From: Lolium rigidum
Lineage: Eukaryota; Streptophyta; Magnoliopsida; Poales; Poaceae
Length of the DNA stretch: 64,000 nt
Reading direction: 5' to 3'
Assembly (NCBI RefSeq): GCF_022539505.1
Contig: NC_061512.1
Span: forward strand, 249,938,510-250,002,509
The translations under genes and the position numbers were made by a program. The notes under the pieces were generated by a model that searched no databases, was not told where the DNA came from, and saw only the letters and a list, made by a program, of their open reading frames with translations. Shown here one piece after another: positions 11,180 to 22,221 of this stretch (position 1 is its first letter; every line of letters begins with the position of its first letter).

Positions 11180-11740
11180 CATCTAGGCTTGCCCTGTTGG
11201 CCATAGAAATAGGAATATAGGTTTCAGGAAGGAGCCACCAAAGAGCGAGACACCATACACGTCCGAGTCAGATCGCCTCGTCAGCTCGCGTGGCTAGCAG
11301 GACTTTGAGGAAACCGGGAAAATACTCCCGGATTCGGTAGCTTCAACCAGCTGACCAGCTGGATGGGTTCTTCTAGGCCACATCTTGTTGATTAGCGTGC
11401 TTGGACCTCATCTGTCTGACTATATCCAGCTTACCAGTTATAGTCACCATACATGAAGTGTTTAGTACCCTTTTCTGGAACTAGTCTTTTTGCAATCTTT
11501 CTGAGCTCTGAAACCGTTGACCTTCAGCCAACAGGCAGCAGCAGTGTCTTTTTCACTCATGTTTCTTTATCTTGTTCCTCTTCCTCTCAGTGGCATAGAA
11601 ATGAGTTTGCCAGATGTGTCCCTAGGATTTTGTGAGCTTAATCAAATGGGTTACTCAAATTTTAATTTGCTGAGCGGGAGCAGAGCAGGTTGAGTTCGTT
11701 CGAGAGATATTCTGTCAAAACAGGGTCGGGTGTTTCAGTT
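11180..11740. other. CBF copy 1 downstream region, shared with copy 2
   Basis: This stretch downstream of CBF copy 1 (the gene is on the minus strand) matches 40690-41110 downstream of copy 2. Both contain the order CTTGCCCTG-TGGCCATAG, GGATTCAGGAAGG or TTTCAGGAAGG, CCAAAGAGCGAG, CGTGGCTAGCAGGACT and GAGGAAACCGGGAAAA. It therefore belongs to the duplicated block. No second gene is seen; the 73-codon frame at 11182-10961 is unsupported. Confidence 0.7.
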
Positions 11741-12433
11741 TCAGTAGTGGCTCCAGAGCGCGGCGTAATCAGCTCCGCCGTCCCAGCACGCCTCGGTGGA
11801 TTCGTGCGGCGGCGGGTCCAGTAGCATCCCCTCCGCGAAGTCCGCGTAGTACGAGCCCAAGTCCATCTCCCCGGACATGTCCAGCTCGAAGTCGTACATG
11901 TCGCTGCCCAGCACTGCCGCCGCTGGCATCTCGAACAGTTCATCCAGTGCAGAAGGCAGCGACGTCGCCGACGAGCCGGCGTTGTCCGCAGACGACGGCG
12001 CGGACGCGCTGGAGGTGTCGATCTCGTCCGCAGCGCAATAGGCGACCTCCCGGCGCTGGAAGTCCGCGACGGCGGCGAGTGCCGCGCTCCGGACGGCCGC
12101 GAGGTTGGCGAGCCCGGACGGGACGGCGAGCAGCCGGGCGGAGTCGGCGAAGTTGAGGCACAGTGCGGAGCCTCCTCCCAGCGCGAGCATGGCGGCGTCG
12201 TGCCCGCGCGCGGCAGCCTCGGCGGTGACGTAGGTCCCGAGCCAGAGCCGCTCGCCGCGCTTGCCGGGGACGCGCACCTCGCACACCCACCGCCCGGCGC
12301 TGCCCCTGCGCCGCACGCCGCGGTACACCGGGTGCCGCGTCTCCTTGAACTTGGTGCGCCCCGCCGGGCGCTTCTGGTGCGAAGACGGCGAGGAAGGGGA
12401 GCTCCATTGCTCGGCGCCGCCCGTGCCGTCCAT
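11741..12433 (-). CDS. DREB1/CBF AP2/ERF transcription factor, copy 1
   Basis: This is a nuclear AP2/ERF transcription factor of the CBF/DREB1 group. The family binds CRT/DRE elements (core CCGAC) and activates cold-acclimation genes. The 230-residue, intronless protein starts at the ATG complementary to 12431-12433, which follows a TATA box by about 90 bp. The CBF signature before the AP2 domain is clear ([13 protein letters not shown], residues 23-35). The AP2 domain spans about 37-95, with [20 protein letters not shown] and [15 protein letters not shown]. An acidic, activation-like C-terminus ends LWSHY. Two oddities stand out. The downstream signature DSAW is DSAR (residue 100, CGG instead of TGG), and a usually conserved Ala is Gly in AARGHDA. 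The closest relative in the window is copy 2 at 41866-41111. CBF identity is firm; the subgroup (III or IV) is not assigned. Confidence 0.95.
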   Translation of the reverse strand: MDGTGGAEQWSSPSSPSSHQKRPAGRTKFKETRHPVYRGVRRRGSAGRWVCEVRVPGKRGERLWLGTYVTAEAAARGHDAAMLALGGGSALCLNFADSARLLAVPSGLANLAAVRSAALAAVADFQRREVAYCAADEIDTSSASAPSSADNAGSSATSLPSALDELFEMPAAAVLGSDMYDFELDMSGEMDLGSYYADFAEGMLLDPPPHESTEACWDGGADYAALWSHY

Positions 12434-12720
12434 TGGAAGTCTGGAACAGAGTGTGGTGGCAGGCTAGATTGTCGAGCTCGAGCTCGGAGTGGCGGGTAAC
12501 TCAGTCTGCTGTGTGGAGGGCAGTCTTATATAGTTTGTGCGTGACGCGTTCAAAATCTACGTGGGGTCGGGTGCCGACTGCCACGTTGGAACGGAACAGC
12601 CGGTGCCAAGCTGCCGCGTGGCGTTCAAAAAGGCAGCTTCGCGCTCAAGAGTTAACGAGTGGTGGTGATTGACTAATCGGGCTCCACTCAGCCCATTGGA
12701 GGCCCAAACAGTTGGATGTA
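12434..12720 (-). promoter_or_regulatory. CBF copy 1 promoter and 5' leader
   Basis: Read on the minus strand, TATATAAG lies at 12532-12525, giving a start site near 12495-12500 and a leader of about 65 nt. Upstream are a GCCGAC CRT/DRE core at 12573-12578 (plus strand) and ACGT cores, including CTACGTGGGG near 12558-12565 and CCACGTT near 12581. These fit ABRE/CRT-type control, and the CRT core hints at regulation by CBFs themselves; both are inference. The region to about 12715 aligns with the copy 2 promoter. Confidence 0.65.
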
Positions 12721-13423
12721 CTGTATTATGTATCTTAACCGCGTTATTTCTTTGTAAAATATATTTGGAGGGCTCCGCTCGTTAGCTTGGAGTGCATATG
12801 GAGCCAAAACGACATGACAGACAGACCCCCAAATTTTAATTTGTACTTCTGATACCTTCTAGTACTCCCGCCAAAACCTCTACTTGATCCCCCATCATTA
12901 GGGGTGTATATATTAGCTATTGCAGTGAATGTTTAGGGCAAGTATAATTATGTGACGTCAGCATCTATTAGATTTAATTCATAAAATTCATATTTATTTA
13001 AAAGAGAGAGTTATTTAGAGATGTTGTATTGAGATGATCCCTTAATAAAGAATAAGAAAATGTTATTTTCTCTATTTTATCAAATATCTTTCCTTAATAA
13101 CATAATTTTTCAGTACAAATAATTACTACTCCCTTCGTGTCAAAATATAAGACATTTAAGAAAAATTTAAATCATCTGAAAAATCGGGCGAGAATGATAT
13201 CGCTACGCTCTGTCTTCCATCTCCACCTCGACCTAGGTGTTCATCTTCCATCTCTGCCATGGCCGAGCACTCCTCTCGCCACGGCTAGCTCCCTTGATCC
13301 CATTCGCCCGGGTGGCCTCATCCCCTCTGCCCTAGGTCACGCTCTCCTCCACCCTAGGTCGCCTCATCCGTTATAAACGCAACAAGCAAATAACGAAGAA
13401 CGGAAAGGAAATCATAGCGGAAA
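12721..13423. other. Intergenic sequence with MITE scraps
   Basis: No gene is supported. One end of a transposon (TTTAGGGCAAGTATAATTA at about 12934, followed by TGTGACGTCAGC) resembles a Tourist-like terminus, but I find no matching right end. CTACTCCCTTCGTGTCAAAA near 13127 is one end of a Stowaway-type element, also without a partner. The rest is AT-rich, then becomes C-rich near 13200-13370. Confidence 0.4.
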
Positions 13424-14454
13424 CAGGGCCGGCCCTAGTGGGTGGGCGGGGTGTGCGGCCGCCCGGGGCCTAAAAATGCGGGGGCCCAATCCTAAATATA
13501 TGTACATATGTTGCTCGTCTAAGTAGTAACTATGCTCGGCTGAAAAAAAAAGGCCCATGGGCGAGATCGTGAACAAGACTTTGCTTGATTGCTTCGTATT
13601 TCCATCGATGCGGGGAGACACGGACGATTAATTAGCCTTCCATACTTTGCTTCGTATTCCACGCAGCCTTCCGGACTTTGCTTCGTATTTCTCCGCCTCG
13701 TCGCTTCGTTCTCGTTCGGTTCGTTGGCGGCCGGGAGGCGGGCGGGGAGGGATTGATCTCCGTATTCTTTTCCCTGTTTACGACGCCCGGCCCCGAACGA
13801 CGGTCGAGCCCGGACGATGCTCGACGGCTGGGTCGACGTCATGATGCAATCTTCCTCGCGACGGTGCGACCGGGGGCTGGGTGCGACGATCGGCGATCTC
13901 CCGGGCACGGCACGGTTCGGCTTCCCGCACCGATCGAGAGATTCAATCGCCGTCCGCCGTCCGCCGGTAACAGTTCGCCACTACTCATGTAACACACTCT
14001 TTTATTTTAAAGTAATTTTCCTCTAATTCTTAATTTTTGATGGTCAGTTCGTCGACTTGTCATCTTGTCGATGTCGTCTTCCTTGAGAAAGGGTCCATCT
14101 GGTCTTCCTTGAGAAAGGAGTTTTTTAAAGTTGAAATTATTGAAGAATTATTTGAGGTCAACAATGACTCAACAGAGGTTAAATGGTTTGGCAACATTAT
14201 GCATTGAGAAGAAATTATTGGATGACATCGACATCGATCCCATCATTAGTGACTTCTCATCAAGAAATGTTACAAGGAAATTTTAAGGTACTATGTATAA
14301 ATTATTACATATGCTACTGTTTTCGGATGCATTTAAATGTTATTGAGGACATATTTTTTACGTATATATTCATTATTACTATCGTCGTGTCTATATTAAG
14401 GCCCGAAATTTTAGACTCGCCCAGGGCCCTCAAAATTTTAGACTCGCCCAGGGC
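13424..14454 (+). mobile_element. hAT transposon remnant, right end lost
   Basis: The left terminus CAGGGCCGGCCCTAG at 13424 is typical of plant hAT elements, followed by GGCCTAAAAATGCGGGGGCCC. A transposase C-terminal tail is coded at 14125-14286. On the right, AAATTTTAGACTCGCCCAGG occurs twice in tandem (14407-14454), the inverted counterpart of the subterminal sequence. The right terminus is missing because S1 LTR sequence follows directly at 14455, so a deletion fused the two. No 8-bp duplication can be checked. Confidence 0.65.
14125..14286 (+). pseudogene. hAT transposase C-terminal dimerisation segment
   Basis: An open stretch encodes LKLKLLKNYLRSTMTQQRL followed by NGLATLCIEKKLL, then DDIDIDPIISDF and SSRNVTRKF, ending at the TAA at 14284-14286. 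This pattern (YLRSTM-Q-RLNGLA-IE ... LIxxFxSRN-RR) is the hAT family dimerisation tail found in zinc-finger MYM/hAT-type plant transposases. A TGA lies just upstream, and the catalytic part is not recognisable between 13560 and 14100. It is therefore a decayed terminal exon of the element at 13424-14454, with no likely function. Confidence 0.8.
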
Positions 14455-14901
14455 ACACACTGTCACCATTACACCATGCAGGAGGAATAGACTACTTTAA
14501 TAACATCACATGAGTAGCACATAGACTAGTAGCGATACAAAGCTCATCATATGGATCTCAATCATATAAACAGCTCATGAGATCATTGTATTGAAGTACA
14601 TAGGAGAGAGATTAACCACATAGCTACTGGTACAGCCCTTAGCCTCGATGGAGAACTACTCCCTCCTCATGGGAGACAGCAGCGGTGATGAAGATGGCGG
14701 TGGTGTCGATGGAGGAGCCTTCCGGGGGCACTTCGCCGTCCCGGCGGCGTGCGGGAACGGAGACTCTGTCCCCCGGATCTTGGCTTCGCGATGGCGGCGG
14801 CTGCGGACCTTTTCTCGTACCGTGGCTTATTCGTATCGAAGATTTAGGTCACGAGGCTTTAAATAGGCGAAGAGGCGGAGTCGGAAGGGCTACGGGGGCC
14901 C
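14455..14901 (-). mobile_element. S1 3' LTR, distal part (split by element E)
   Basis: This 447-bp piece matches 38443-38889 of the S1 5' LTR almost base for base. It continues at 28951-29284 on the other side of element E. CCCA at 14899-14902 and CCCAC at 28951-28955 are the target duplication of E, with two bases lost on the left. About 720 bp of the distal end of the LTR are missing, because the hAT remnant abuts at 14454. Confidence 0.85.
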
Positions 14902-14902
14902 A

Positions 14903-15289
14903 GCGACATAGGCATCCCAAATGGGCCTGCCGAAGATAGTACCCGGGGTTTGCGGAGGCCCACTACTCGAAGAATAAGAAGATTCGGAAGCCCATTTAGT
15001 ATTAAGGAAAGATAGTTTGTTTTAGGAAAGATAGAGTTTTGTAATCTCACGGGTTGAGTATGAAACCCTCCCGAATTCTGTAACTTGTGTATTACGAAAC
15101 CCTCGGCTCCACCTCCTATATAAGGGGGAGTCGAGGGACAAAAAAGGATCGAATCTATTGTCAACATAACCCTAGTTTTCATAATCGTCGAGTACTTTTC
15201 GGCTGAAACCTTCGAGATCTACTTGCCCTCTACTTCTATCAAAACCCTAGTCTACAATGCGTAGGCATTGACAAGTTAATCCCTTGTCA
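14903..15289 (+). mobile_element. Element E 5' LTR
   Basis: The LTR begins GCGACATAGGCATCCC (the leading T present in the 3' LTR is lost) and ends CCCTTGTCA. TATATAAG at 15117-15124 is a likely promoter TATA box, giving transcription start near 15150. It pairs with the 3' LTR at 28560-28950 and the solo LTR at 24681-25070. Confidence 0.9.
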
Positions 15290-15291
15290 AT

Positions 15292-15309
15292 TGGCGCCGT
15301 ACGTAGGAA
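15292..15309 (+). promoter_or_regulatory. Primer binding site of element E
   Basis: TGGCGCCGTACGTAGGAA lies two bases after the 5' LTR end. The TGGCGCCGT start is standard for plant Gypsy primer sites, where a tRNA primes minus-strand synthesis. The later bases look slightly decayed compared with related elements. Confidence 0.7.
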
Positions 15310-15444
15310 TTAGAGGTTGCAAGGAGCTGATCTCGATGGCACGTTCAAGATCGTCGACTTCGTCGGTAGCAAGCAATGCGATGGATCGAGGTAACAAGGG
15401 AAAAAGCTGATCTAGTCAATTTTATTCCTCACCCGCCCTCCCGT

Positions 15445-17523
15445 ATGGATGCATGTGCCTATACGGAGGAGCCCATCATCATGACGTTCGGAGAATTCCG
15501 ATTTGGCGTCAACAAGGACGGATCTTACCGTCTCGAAGTTCCGATCTCGTCGGAATTTTCAGCGGTTGATTCTGACTTCTCGTCGACTGACGAGGAGTTT
15601 TCTTCGCCACGCTTCATCGACACCAAGGCGAAGGGAAAGCTCGTCAAGATCTTCAGCGACACACCCTTCGAGTCGTCTGCGGACTCCTTTATAAGCAGCG
15701 ATTCCGATAGCGTCGACAGCTTCAACTTCATCGACAAATCTGTTGCCATTGGAAAGGTCTTCACCAATCTATACGATGGTGTCACCAATCCGACAAAAAT
15801 CAATGCTCAAAATATCATCGGATCTATGCGATCGAAGAGGCGAGGCCGATCGAGCCGGAACATCGGAGGCTTTCGACAATTTGGGAAACCCATACGTCGA
15901 TCCCGGCGATCTCGGGGAGAGGCCTAGGCACTAAATACGTCGGGTCCTCGCCTCGAGAAAGAGTACAACTCCCGCAAGCGGCATGGGACGGGGCTGCAAG
16001 AGCCATGGATGGTTCGAGAACCAATGACCACCACTCGCTACTGCACAAGAGCTACAAGCATATCAATATAGACTTGCTCGAGTAAGTCGAGAAGCTCGGA
16101 AAAACGAGACGACATCCTTGAATAGGAGAAAAGAGGCGGCTTCCGCGTCCGGCGAGGCGTCGAGCGAGGGCTCGGTCGACGGTCGAAACTTCGGCGGATA
16201 GCCATCGAGAGGCCCGAAGAAGATCGAGATCTCGGCTGCAAAATATACCCGAAGGAGAGAGGGGAAACCTAATTCAAAATCTCGACATGTCCTTCATGAC
16301 GATCGATGAAAGGGGAAATATCATCCCAAAAACACCGAAGCGGGTTACATGGCAACACGGGCTTACATCTTGGCGTCCGGACCACCTCCTGGGGACCCGA
16401 GAGAACCATTGTTCAATATGGCGATGGCTCGGAGTAGGAGTTATGGGAACGGCGTTTGCAACAACGCCTCCCGAAGAAAACCCTAGGCAAAATAGTCCAC
16501 GACCAACCGCGGCGAGTTCAAGATCCTCCAAGAACAAGTGGAGCAAGAGACACGACAGTCCAAGTAAGGGTAGACGAGAGCGCGACAAGAAAGAAGAGAG
16601 CGTCGGCATTCACCAGAAGTTGCCGACGAAGATATGTGTGGGCTCCGTGTTTCACGAGAAGAGTTCGAAAGACTCGGGTCCCAAAAGGGTTCAAGCTACC
16701 CGAAAATTTCAAGAAATTCGACGGCTGCAAGATCCCGAGGATTGGCTCGTGGATTATCTCGAGATGGTGAAGGCTGGTAGGAGGAACCAGAGCAACAGCT
16801 ATGCAAAGTATCCAAGTTCACTTGAGCGGTGCCGCGAGATCTTGGATAAAGAAACTCCCCCCAAGTTCCATCGACAGCTGGGATAACTTTGAGGACATCT
16901 TCGTGAAAAAATTCCGATCCACCTGCAAGAAACCTGCGTCATTGGAAGAGTTGAGAGCATGTCGACAAAAACATGACGAGTCGATGAGAAAATATATACA
17001 GCGGTGGAACATTATAAAAAACTCGGCAGAAGATATATCTGACGAGAGAGCAATAGATGCGTTCGTAGCGAGGAATTCGGCGAGGCGACTTCGTCGAGGA
17101 CTTAGGGAGAACTAACCCTAAGACCATATCGGCACTCATGGAGATAGCCAATAAGTGGGCAGATGGAGAAGACGCAATATACAACAAGCGACACGGGTCG
17201 CCGAGAAGAGGATCGTGGTCGAAATTATCAAAATAGAAGACGATTTTCTCGCCAGTTCTACAACAACGATGCTCCCGGCCATATATCGGCCGGATTTCGG
17301 GGAAATCCTGGAGGAAATAGTCGAGATGACTATCAAAGGAGTAACGAGCAACAAGGCGACAATAGAGGTGATTTTCGTGGCAACGAGGCAAAATAGTGGA
17401 CCAAGGATTCCAAGACCTTACGTGTCTCCCGAGGAGATGATGAACGGTCCGTGTCAAATGCACTTTTACCTCGACAACAATGGAAAGAGGCGGTCGGGAC
17501 ATCTCCGGAAAGAGCTGCCGTAA
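15445..17523 (+). pseudogene. Element E gag, several frameshifts
   Basis: Gag of element E begins with MDACAYTEEPIIMTFGEF at 15445 and has a serine/aspartate-rich N-terminal part up to about 15927. The retrotransposon gag domain is recognisable at about 16680-17100. It includes PENFKKFDG, DPEDWLVDYLEMVK in another frame, then SIQVHLSGAARSWIKKLPPS, FEDIFVKKFRSTCKKP and RKYIQRWNIIKNSAED. A basic, Arg/Asn-rich segment follows (about 17160-17396). The frame shifts several times, so no intact protein can be made. In an intact element this protein would form the particle and bind RNA. The first ATG in this frame is at 15376, but the one at 15445 matches the usual family start better; that choice is inference. 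Confidence 0.75.
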
Positions 17524-17814
17524 TTTTCGAGGCAATGCTGCGAGCCGCAGGAGGTGCAAATGCCCGGGCAAATAACGAAACCCTCGGGAGCCAAGGAGCG
17601 AGATCCACCTTCCACCTCCTCCCGCAATTACCGACGAAAATCGACACCGGCTCGGAATAGCGGCAGCACCACACCCACCTCCATATGTTGATCCTAATTC
17701 TAACGGTGCGGTCTCGATGATTCGGAAAGCTAGGCCATCCAACGGGGCGCGAGAAGGTAATCTCGCGACAAGTGTTCATGGCGAGAGAAGATGCCTCCAC
17801 CAACGGTCGAGTAC

Positions 17815-18290
17815 TTAAATTGGTCGGGGCAAGACATCGGCTTCACAATCGCGAGACCATCCGCGGCAAGCTCCTCGACCGGGACAATCGGCACTCATCT
17901 TACCCGCGGTAATCGCTGGTTTTGACGTGTCGAGAGTTTTCATAGATGGCGGCAGCGACTTAAACCTCATGTATGCGGATACATTGAGGAAGATGAACAT
18001 ATCCCTGGCAAACTTGAAACCAAGCGACACACGTTTCCATGGGATTACACCGGAAGAAGCCAAGTTATCCGTTGGGCAAGATCAACCTCGACGTTCGGTT
18101 TGGAACCGAGAAAACTACAGGATAGAGAATTTGGAGTTCGAAGTTGTGGATTTTCCATCGCAATATCATGCTTTATTGGGACGACCAGCATATGCCAGGT
18201 TCATGGCAGTACCGCATTATACATATCTGTTGTGGAGGTTGCCTGGACCTAAGGGACCTATCACAATCAAAGGAAGTTTCGCGTTATCTG
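17815..18290 (+). pseudogene. Element E aspartic protease
   Basis: The segment encodes SRVFIDGGSDLNLMYADTLR (D-G-G at the active site), FHGITPEEAK, then IENLEFEVVDF and YHALLGRPAYARFMAVPHYT, the plant Gypsy protease and its flanks. It lies between the gag remnants and RT, as expected for the order protease-RT-RNase H-integrase. Frames change before and after it. It would have cleaved the Gag-Pol polyprotein. Confidence 0.8.
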
Positions 18291-18761
18291 ATAAATGCGA
18301 CAAGGATTTTCATCGACTATCGAAACTTTCGGGATGCAAGCAGAATATGCGGCACCAAGGTTCAACGATTATGATGTGCTGCCGAGAGGTAGGGAGATCT
18401 TCCAAGGAGCCAACTTTCAATACAACAAAGGATTCAAAAGAGGTACGGATCCACCGAACGGATCCAAAGAAAACAACATCCATTGCCGGAAACATGGATG
18501 TCGCATAGGAAAGCGCGCTCGTCGAGTTCCTCCGTGAGCACTGGAAAATCTTCGCATGGTGTCCAGGTCGACATGCCAGGAGTACCCAGGGAACTTGCCG
18601 AGCACCACCTCAATTTGGATCCTCTCGCAAGACCAGTAAAGCAACCTTTGCGGCGTTTTTCGGATCCTAGCCGCAAAGCCATGTTATCATAAATAGATCG
18701 ACTCAAAGATGCTGGTTTCATCAGAGAAATATCTACCGAAGCCACATGGGTAGCTAACTCA

Positions 18762-20003
18762 GTGATGGTGCCGAAAAAACACACAATAGTCCTTCGCATG
18801 TGCGTCGACTTCACGTGTCTCAATAAACATTGTCCCAAGGATCACTTTCCCCTCCCAAGGATCGATCAAATCATCGACTCCACGGCAGGATGCGAACGTC
18901 TTTCCTTTTTGGACGCATACTGCGGTTATAACCAGATCAGATTAAAAGAAGAAGACGAAGCCAAAACAGCGTTCATCACACCTTATGGCGTGTTTTGCTA
19001 CAAAACAATGCCCTTTGGTTTGAAAAACGCGGGAGCAACATATCAACGGATGATGCAGAAGTGCCTAGCAACACAGATTGGAAAAAACGTATAAGTCTAC
19101 ATCGACGATGTCGTAATAACATCAAAGAAGGGGTCGACTACGATCGACGATTTGAAGGAAACCTTCGACAACCTCGATAAATTCTGCCTCAAGCTGAACC
19201 CGACAAAGTGCTCGTTCGGAGTTCCTGCAGGAGAACTTCTCGGGTTCTTAGTATCAGCAAGAGGGATTGAAGCTAACCCTGAAAAAATCCAGGCCATAGT
19301 GACTATGCGAAAGCCAACAAAGTTGAAAGAAATACAACAGCTAACGGGGCGAGTCGCAGCTTTAAGCAGATTCGTCGCCAGGCTAGGAGAAAAGGCGCTA
19401 CCGTTCTATGCATTGATCAAACAGGGGGAAAAATTTCAATGGAACGAGGAAGCAGATAGAGCCTTCGAGAACCTCAAACGAGCAATTTCGACACCACCGA
19501 TATTGGTGGCGCCTAAAGAGAAAGAACCTCTCCTCTTGTACATTGCAGCCACACCTCAGGTGGTCAGCACGGCCCTAGTAGTCGAGAGAGAAGAAGAAGG
19601 CAAGCTTCATGGAGTTCAGAGGCCAGTATATTTCATCAGCGAAGTACTTTCACCTTCAAAACAGCGGTACCCACAATATCAGAAACTGGCATATGGAGTA
19701 TTCACGACAGCAAGAAAATTGCGACACTATTTTTCGGCGCACCCGATAATAGTAGTTAATGAGGCTCCCTTGTCAAATATACTGAACAACCCAGAAGCTA
19801 CGGGTCGTGTCTCCCTTTGGGGAATAGAACTTTCTCCTCGGGACATCACGTATGAAAAAAGAAAAGCAATAAAATCGCGGGTTTTACCGGATTTCATTGC
19901 GAGTGGATGGAACTACAAAACACGGGGCCTCAGTTTATCGAGAACTTGGACCATGAACTTCGACGGGTCCAAAAGGTTGGAAGGTCTTTGGAGCGAGGCG
20001 TAA
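18762..20003 (+). pseudogene. Element E reverse transcriptase and RNase H start, one stop
   Basis: This is a single reading frame across reverse transcriptase with one internal stop at 19092-19094. Visible motifs include RMCVDFTCLNKHCPKDHFPL, LSFLDAYCGYNQIRL, KTAFITPYGVFCYKTMPFGL, NAGATYQRMM and the catalytic VYIDDVVI box directly after the stop. The thumb and connection follow with KCSFGVPAGELLGFLVS and LKEIQQLTGRVAALSRFVAR. The early RNase H/tether part then reads LLLYIAATPQVVSTALVVER. The stop stands where related proteins have Glu (GAA to TAA), a single-base nonsense change. The enzyme would copy element RNA into DNA in the particle. The frame is otherwise intact for more than 400 codons, in contrast to the battered gag. 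Confidence 0.9.
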
Positions 20004-20530
20004 TATTGGTATCACCTGAAGGCGATAAGTTGAAATATGTTACGCGGATGACGTTCCCAAACGCGTCTAACAATGAAGCGAGAATATGAAGCTCTCATAC
20101 ACGGGATGAAGATGGCGAAAGCGTGCGGTGCAACCCGGCTGAAAATTTTCGGCGACTCACAATTGGTGGCACGGCAAGTTATGAACCAATGTGATGCGAT
20201 CAACGAAAGTATGATAGCATACAAAGAGGTGTACAATGAGCTGGAGAAATTATTTGATGGTTGCGAGGTAAACCACATCGGCGAGGATGAGTAACGATGA
20301 AGCCGATGTTCTTGCAAACATCGGGTCACGGTGTCTCGCGATTCCTCCGGGCGTATTACGGGAAGAGATAAGCGAGAGATCAACAAAGCCGGCAAAAACA
20401 AAGAAGGAGAAGAAAGAGAAACCCTCGAGTATCACCAAAGACACGGCGAGAAGAAGAAGAAGAGCAAGAGCTAGTCATGATGGTGCAAACTCCATGGATG
20501 CGAGGTTTACATATCATACATCCTAAGGAA
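20004..20530 (+). pseudogene. Element E RNase H C-terminal region
   Basis: The frame shifts at about 20000. The next segments encode GVILVSPEGDKLKYVTRMTF, then NNEAR..YEALIHGMKMAK (the YEAL helix), LKIFGDSQLVARQV with the catalytic GDSQL motif, and NDEADVLANIGS, the terminal Asp motif of RNase H. A lysine-rich linker follows (20390-20440). RNase H removes RNA from the hybrid during reverse transcription. At least two frameshifts break it. Confidence 0.8.
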
Positions 20531-20591
20531 AACGATACCCGACGATCCGGTTGAAGCAAGGCGAATAATTAGGAGATCAAAAGCTTTTCTT

Positions 20592-21733
20592 GTGATAAAA
20601 GGGGAGCTGTACAAACGAAGCATCTCGGGCGTGCTACAGAGATGTGTTACACCCGAAGAAGGAAGAATCATCCTGAAAGATGTGCATGAAGGAATATGCG
20701 GTCACCACGCGAGTAGTCGAGCTATCGCGGCCAAAGTTTTCGGAGCGAGGATTTCTTCGGTTAACGGCAATAGAGGACGCGAAGGAAATAGTGAGAACCT
20801 GCGACGCGTGCCAAAGATTTGCCGCCAAACCTCACTCTCCCGCGAGCGGAACTTATGCCAATCCCACTATCTTGGCCCTTTGCTCAATGGGGTCTCGACA
20901 TGGTGGGAAAACTACACAAAGCTTCGCCAGGAGGTTACGAGTATATGCTTGTCGCTGTCGACAAATTTACAAAGTGGATCGAAGCAAAGCCGATAAATTC
21001 ACCGGACGGTGCGTCGGCGATTAAGTTCGTCAAAAGCATCGTCTTCAGATTTGGAGTTCCTCATAGCATTGTCACAGACAACGGCAGTAACTTTACATCC
21101 AAGGAGTTCAAAGCATATTGCGCGGAAGTGGGCATCAAATTGAGTTTTGCGTACGTTGCGCATCCACGGACCAACGGTCAAGTTGAGAAGGCCAACGGCA
21201 TCATATGCAATGGTATCAAGAAACGCCTACTAGGTCCATTGGAAAAAGCTCGGCATACCTGGCCGGATGAGCTGCCAAGTGTGTTGTGGAGCATCAGAAC
21301 AACACCAAATACGGCGACACAAGAGACGCCGTTTTTTACGGTCCATGGCGCCGAAGCAGTCCTGCCGATAGAAATAGAGCACGATTCTCCAAGAGTCACG
21401 AGAATATGATGAAGAAACCTCGAGAAAAGCTTTGGAGGATGACGTCGATGCACTTGACGAAGCTCGAGATGAAGTCTGTCACGAGTCGCCAAATATCAAC
21501 GGGACTCGAAGAATTACCACACTCAACGATTGCGCCCAAGGTCTTTTCAAGTTGGTGACTTAGTTCTGCGACTCAACCAAAAAAGTCACGAAAAACTCGA
21601 GTCACCATAGCTTGGACCCTACATCGTCACAGAAGTAATCGAAGGAGGAGCATACAGAATCAAGGACAAGAAGACGGGGAACGTCGAGCCAAATCCTTGG
21701 AACGTGGCGCAGCTCAGGCGTTTTTACGCCTAG
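20592..21733 (+). pseudogene. Element E integrase
   Basis: The zinc-binding HHCC module is seen as GHHASSRAIAAKVF followed, in another frame, by VRTCDACQRFAAKPH. The catalytic core runs from about 20819 to 21409 in one frame and keeps the D,D-35-E triad: PFAQWGLDMVGKL, then FGVPHSIVTDNGSNFTS, then HPRTNGQVEKANGI. The C-terminal domain (21410-21733) is shifted again, with LKQKSHEKLES-type and NPWNVAQLRRFYA-type matches before a TAG at 21732. It would insert the element cDNA into the genome. Position and order agree with a Ty3/Gypsy pol. Confidence 0.85.
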
Positions 21734-22221
21734 ATAACGAAATATAGTCTCCTCTGTAAACATACAATGTACTAAAACGCCCGCGAGTTTTCAGACGCAC
21801 TCTTTTCCTTTTTCGGGGCACCGAGTGGGGCCGGAGAAGGTTTTTAATGAGGCGGGCTCGCGGTGCTGCAATATAATAAAGATAGTGTCAATATAACTTC
21901 TTCATCGACATGTTCAAAGTCCCCGACCCGACGAATTCCAATATAGTCCCTCGAAAAAAGAAAAGCCTTGCCTTGGTATTAAAATACCTCGTGAGTCAAT
22001 AAAAATACAAAATAGTACTCAACAAAGTAGCTCGGGGGCTGATATTAGCCGAAACTACATATTGAATAAATGCCTTGGTTCAAAATCTCGCATTTTACAA
22101 ATACAGCGAATAGCCACCGAAAACACTCGGGGGCCAGACAAATATAGAAATATGATGTTTGCTTCACAATATAATCACAATCATGATTTACAAGGAAGGA
22201 TTATCTACCAAAAGAAAATAA
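21734..22221. other. Element E spacer between pol and antisense gene
   Basis: No coding frame is convincing. The stretch carries GCTCGGGGGCTGA (about 22030) and ACTCGGGGGCC (about 22125). Both resemble the polypurine motif in front of the 3' LTR. The region is AT-rich elsewhere and marks the convergent ends of pol (plus) and the antisense gene (minus). Confidence 0.55.
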
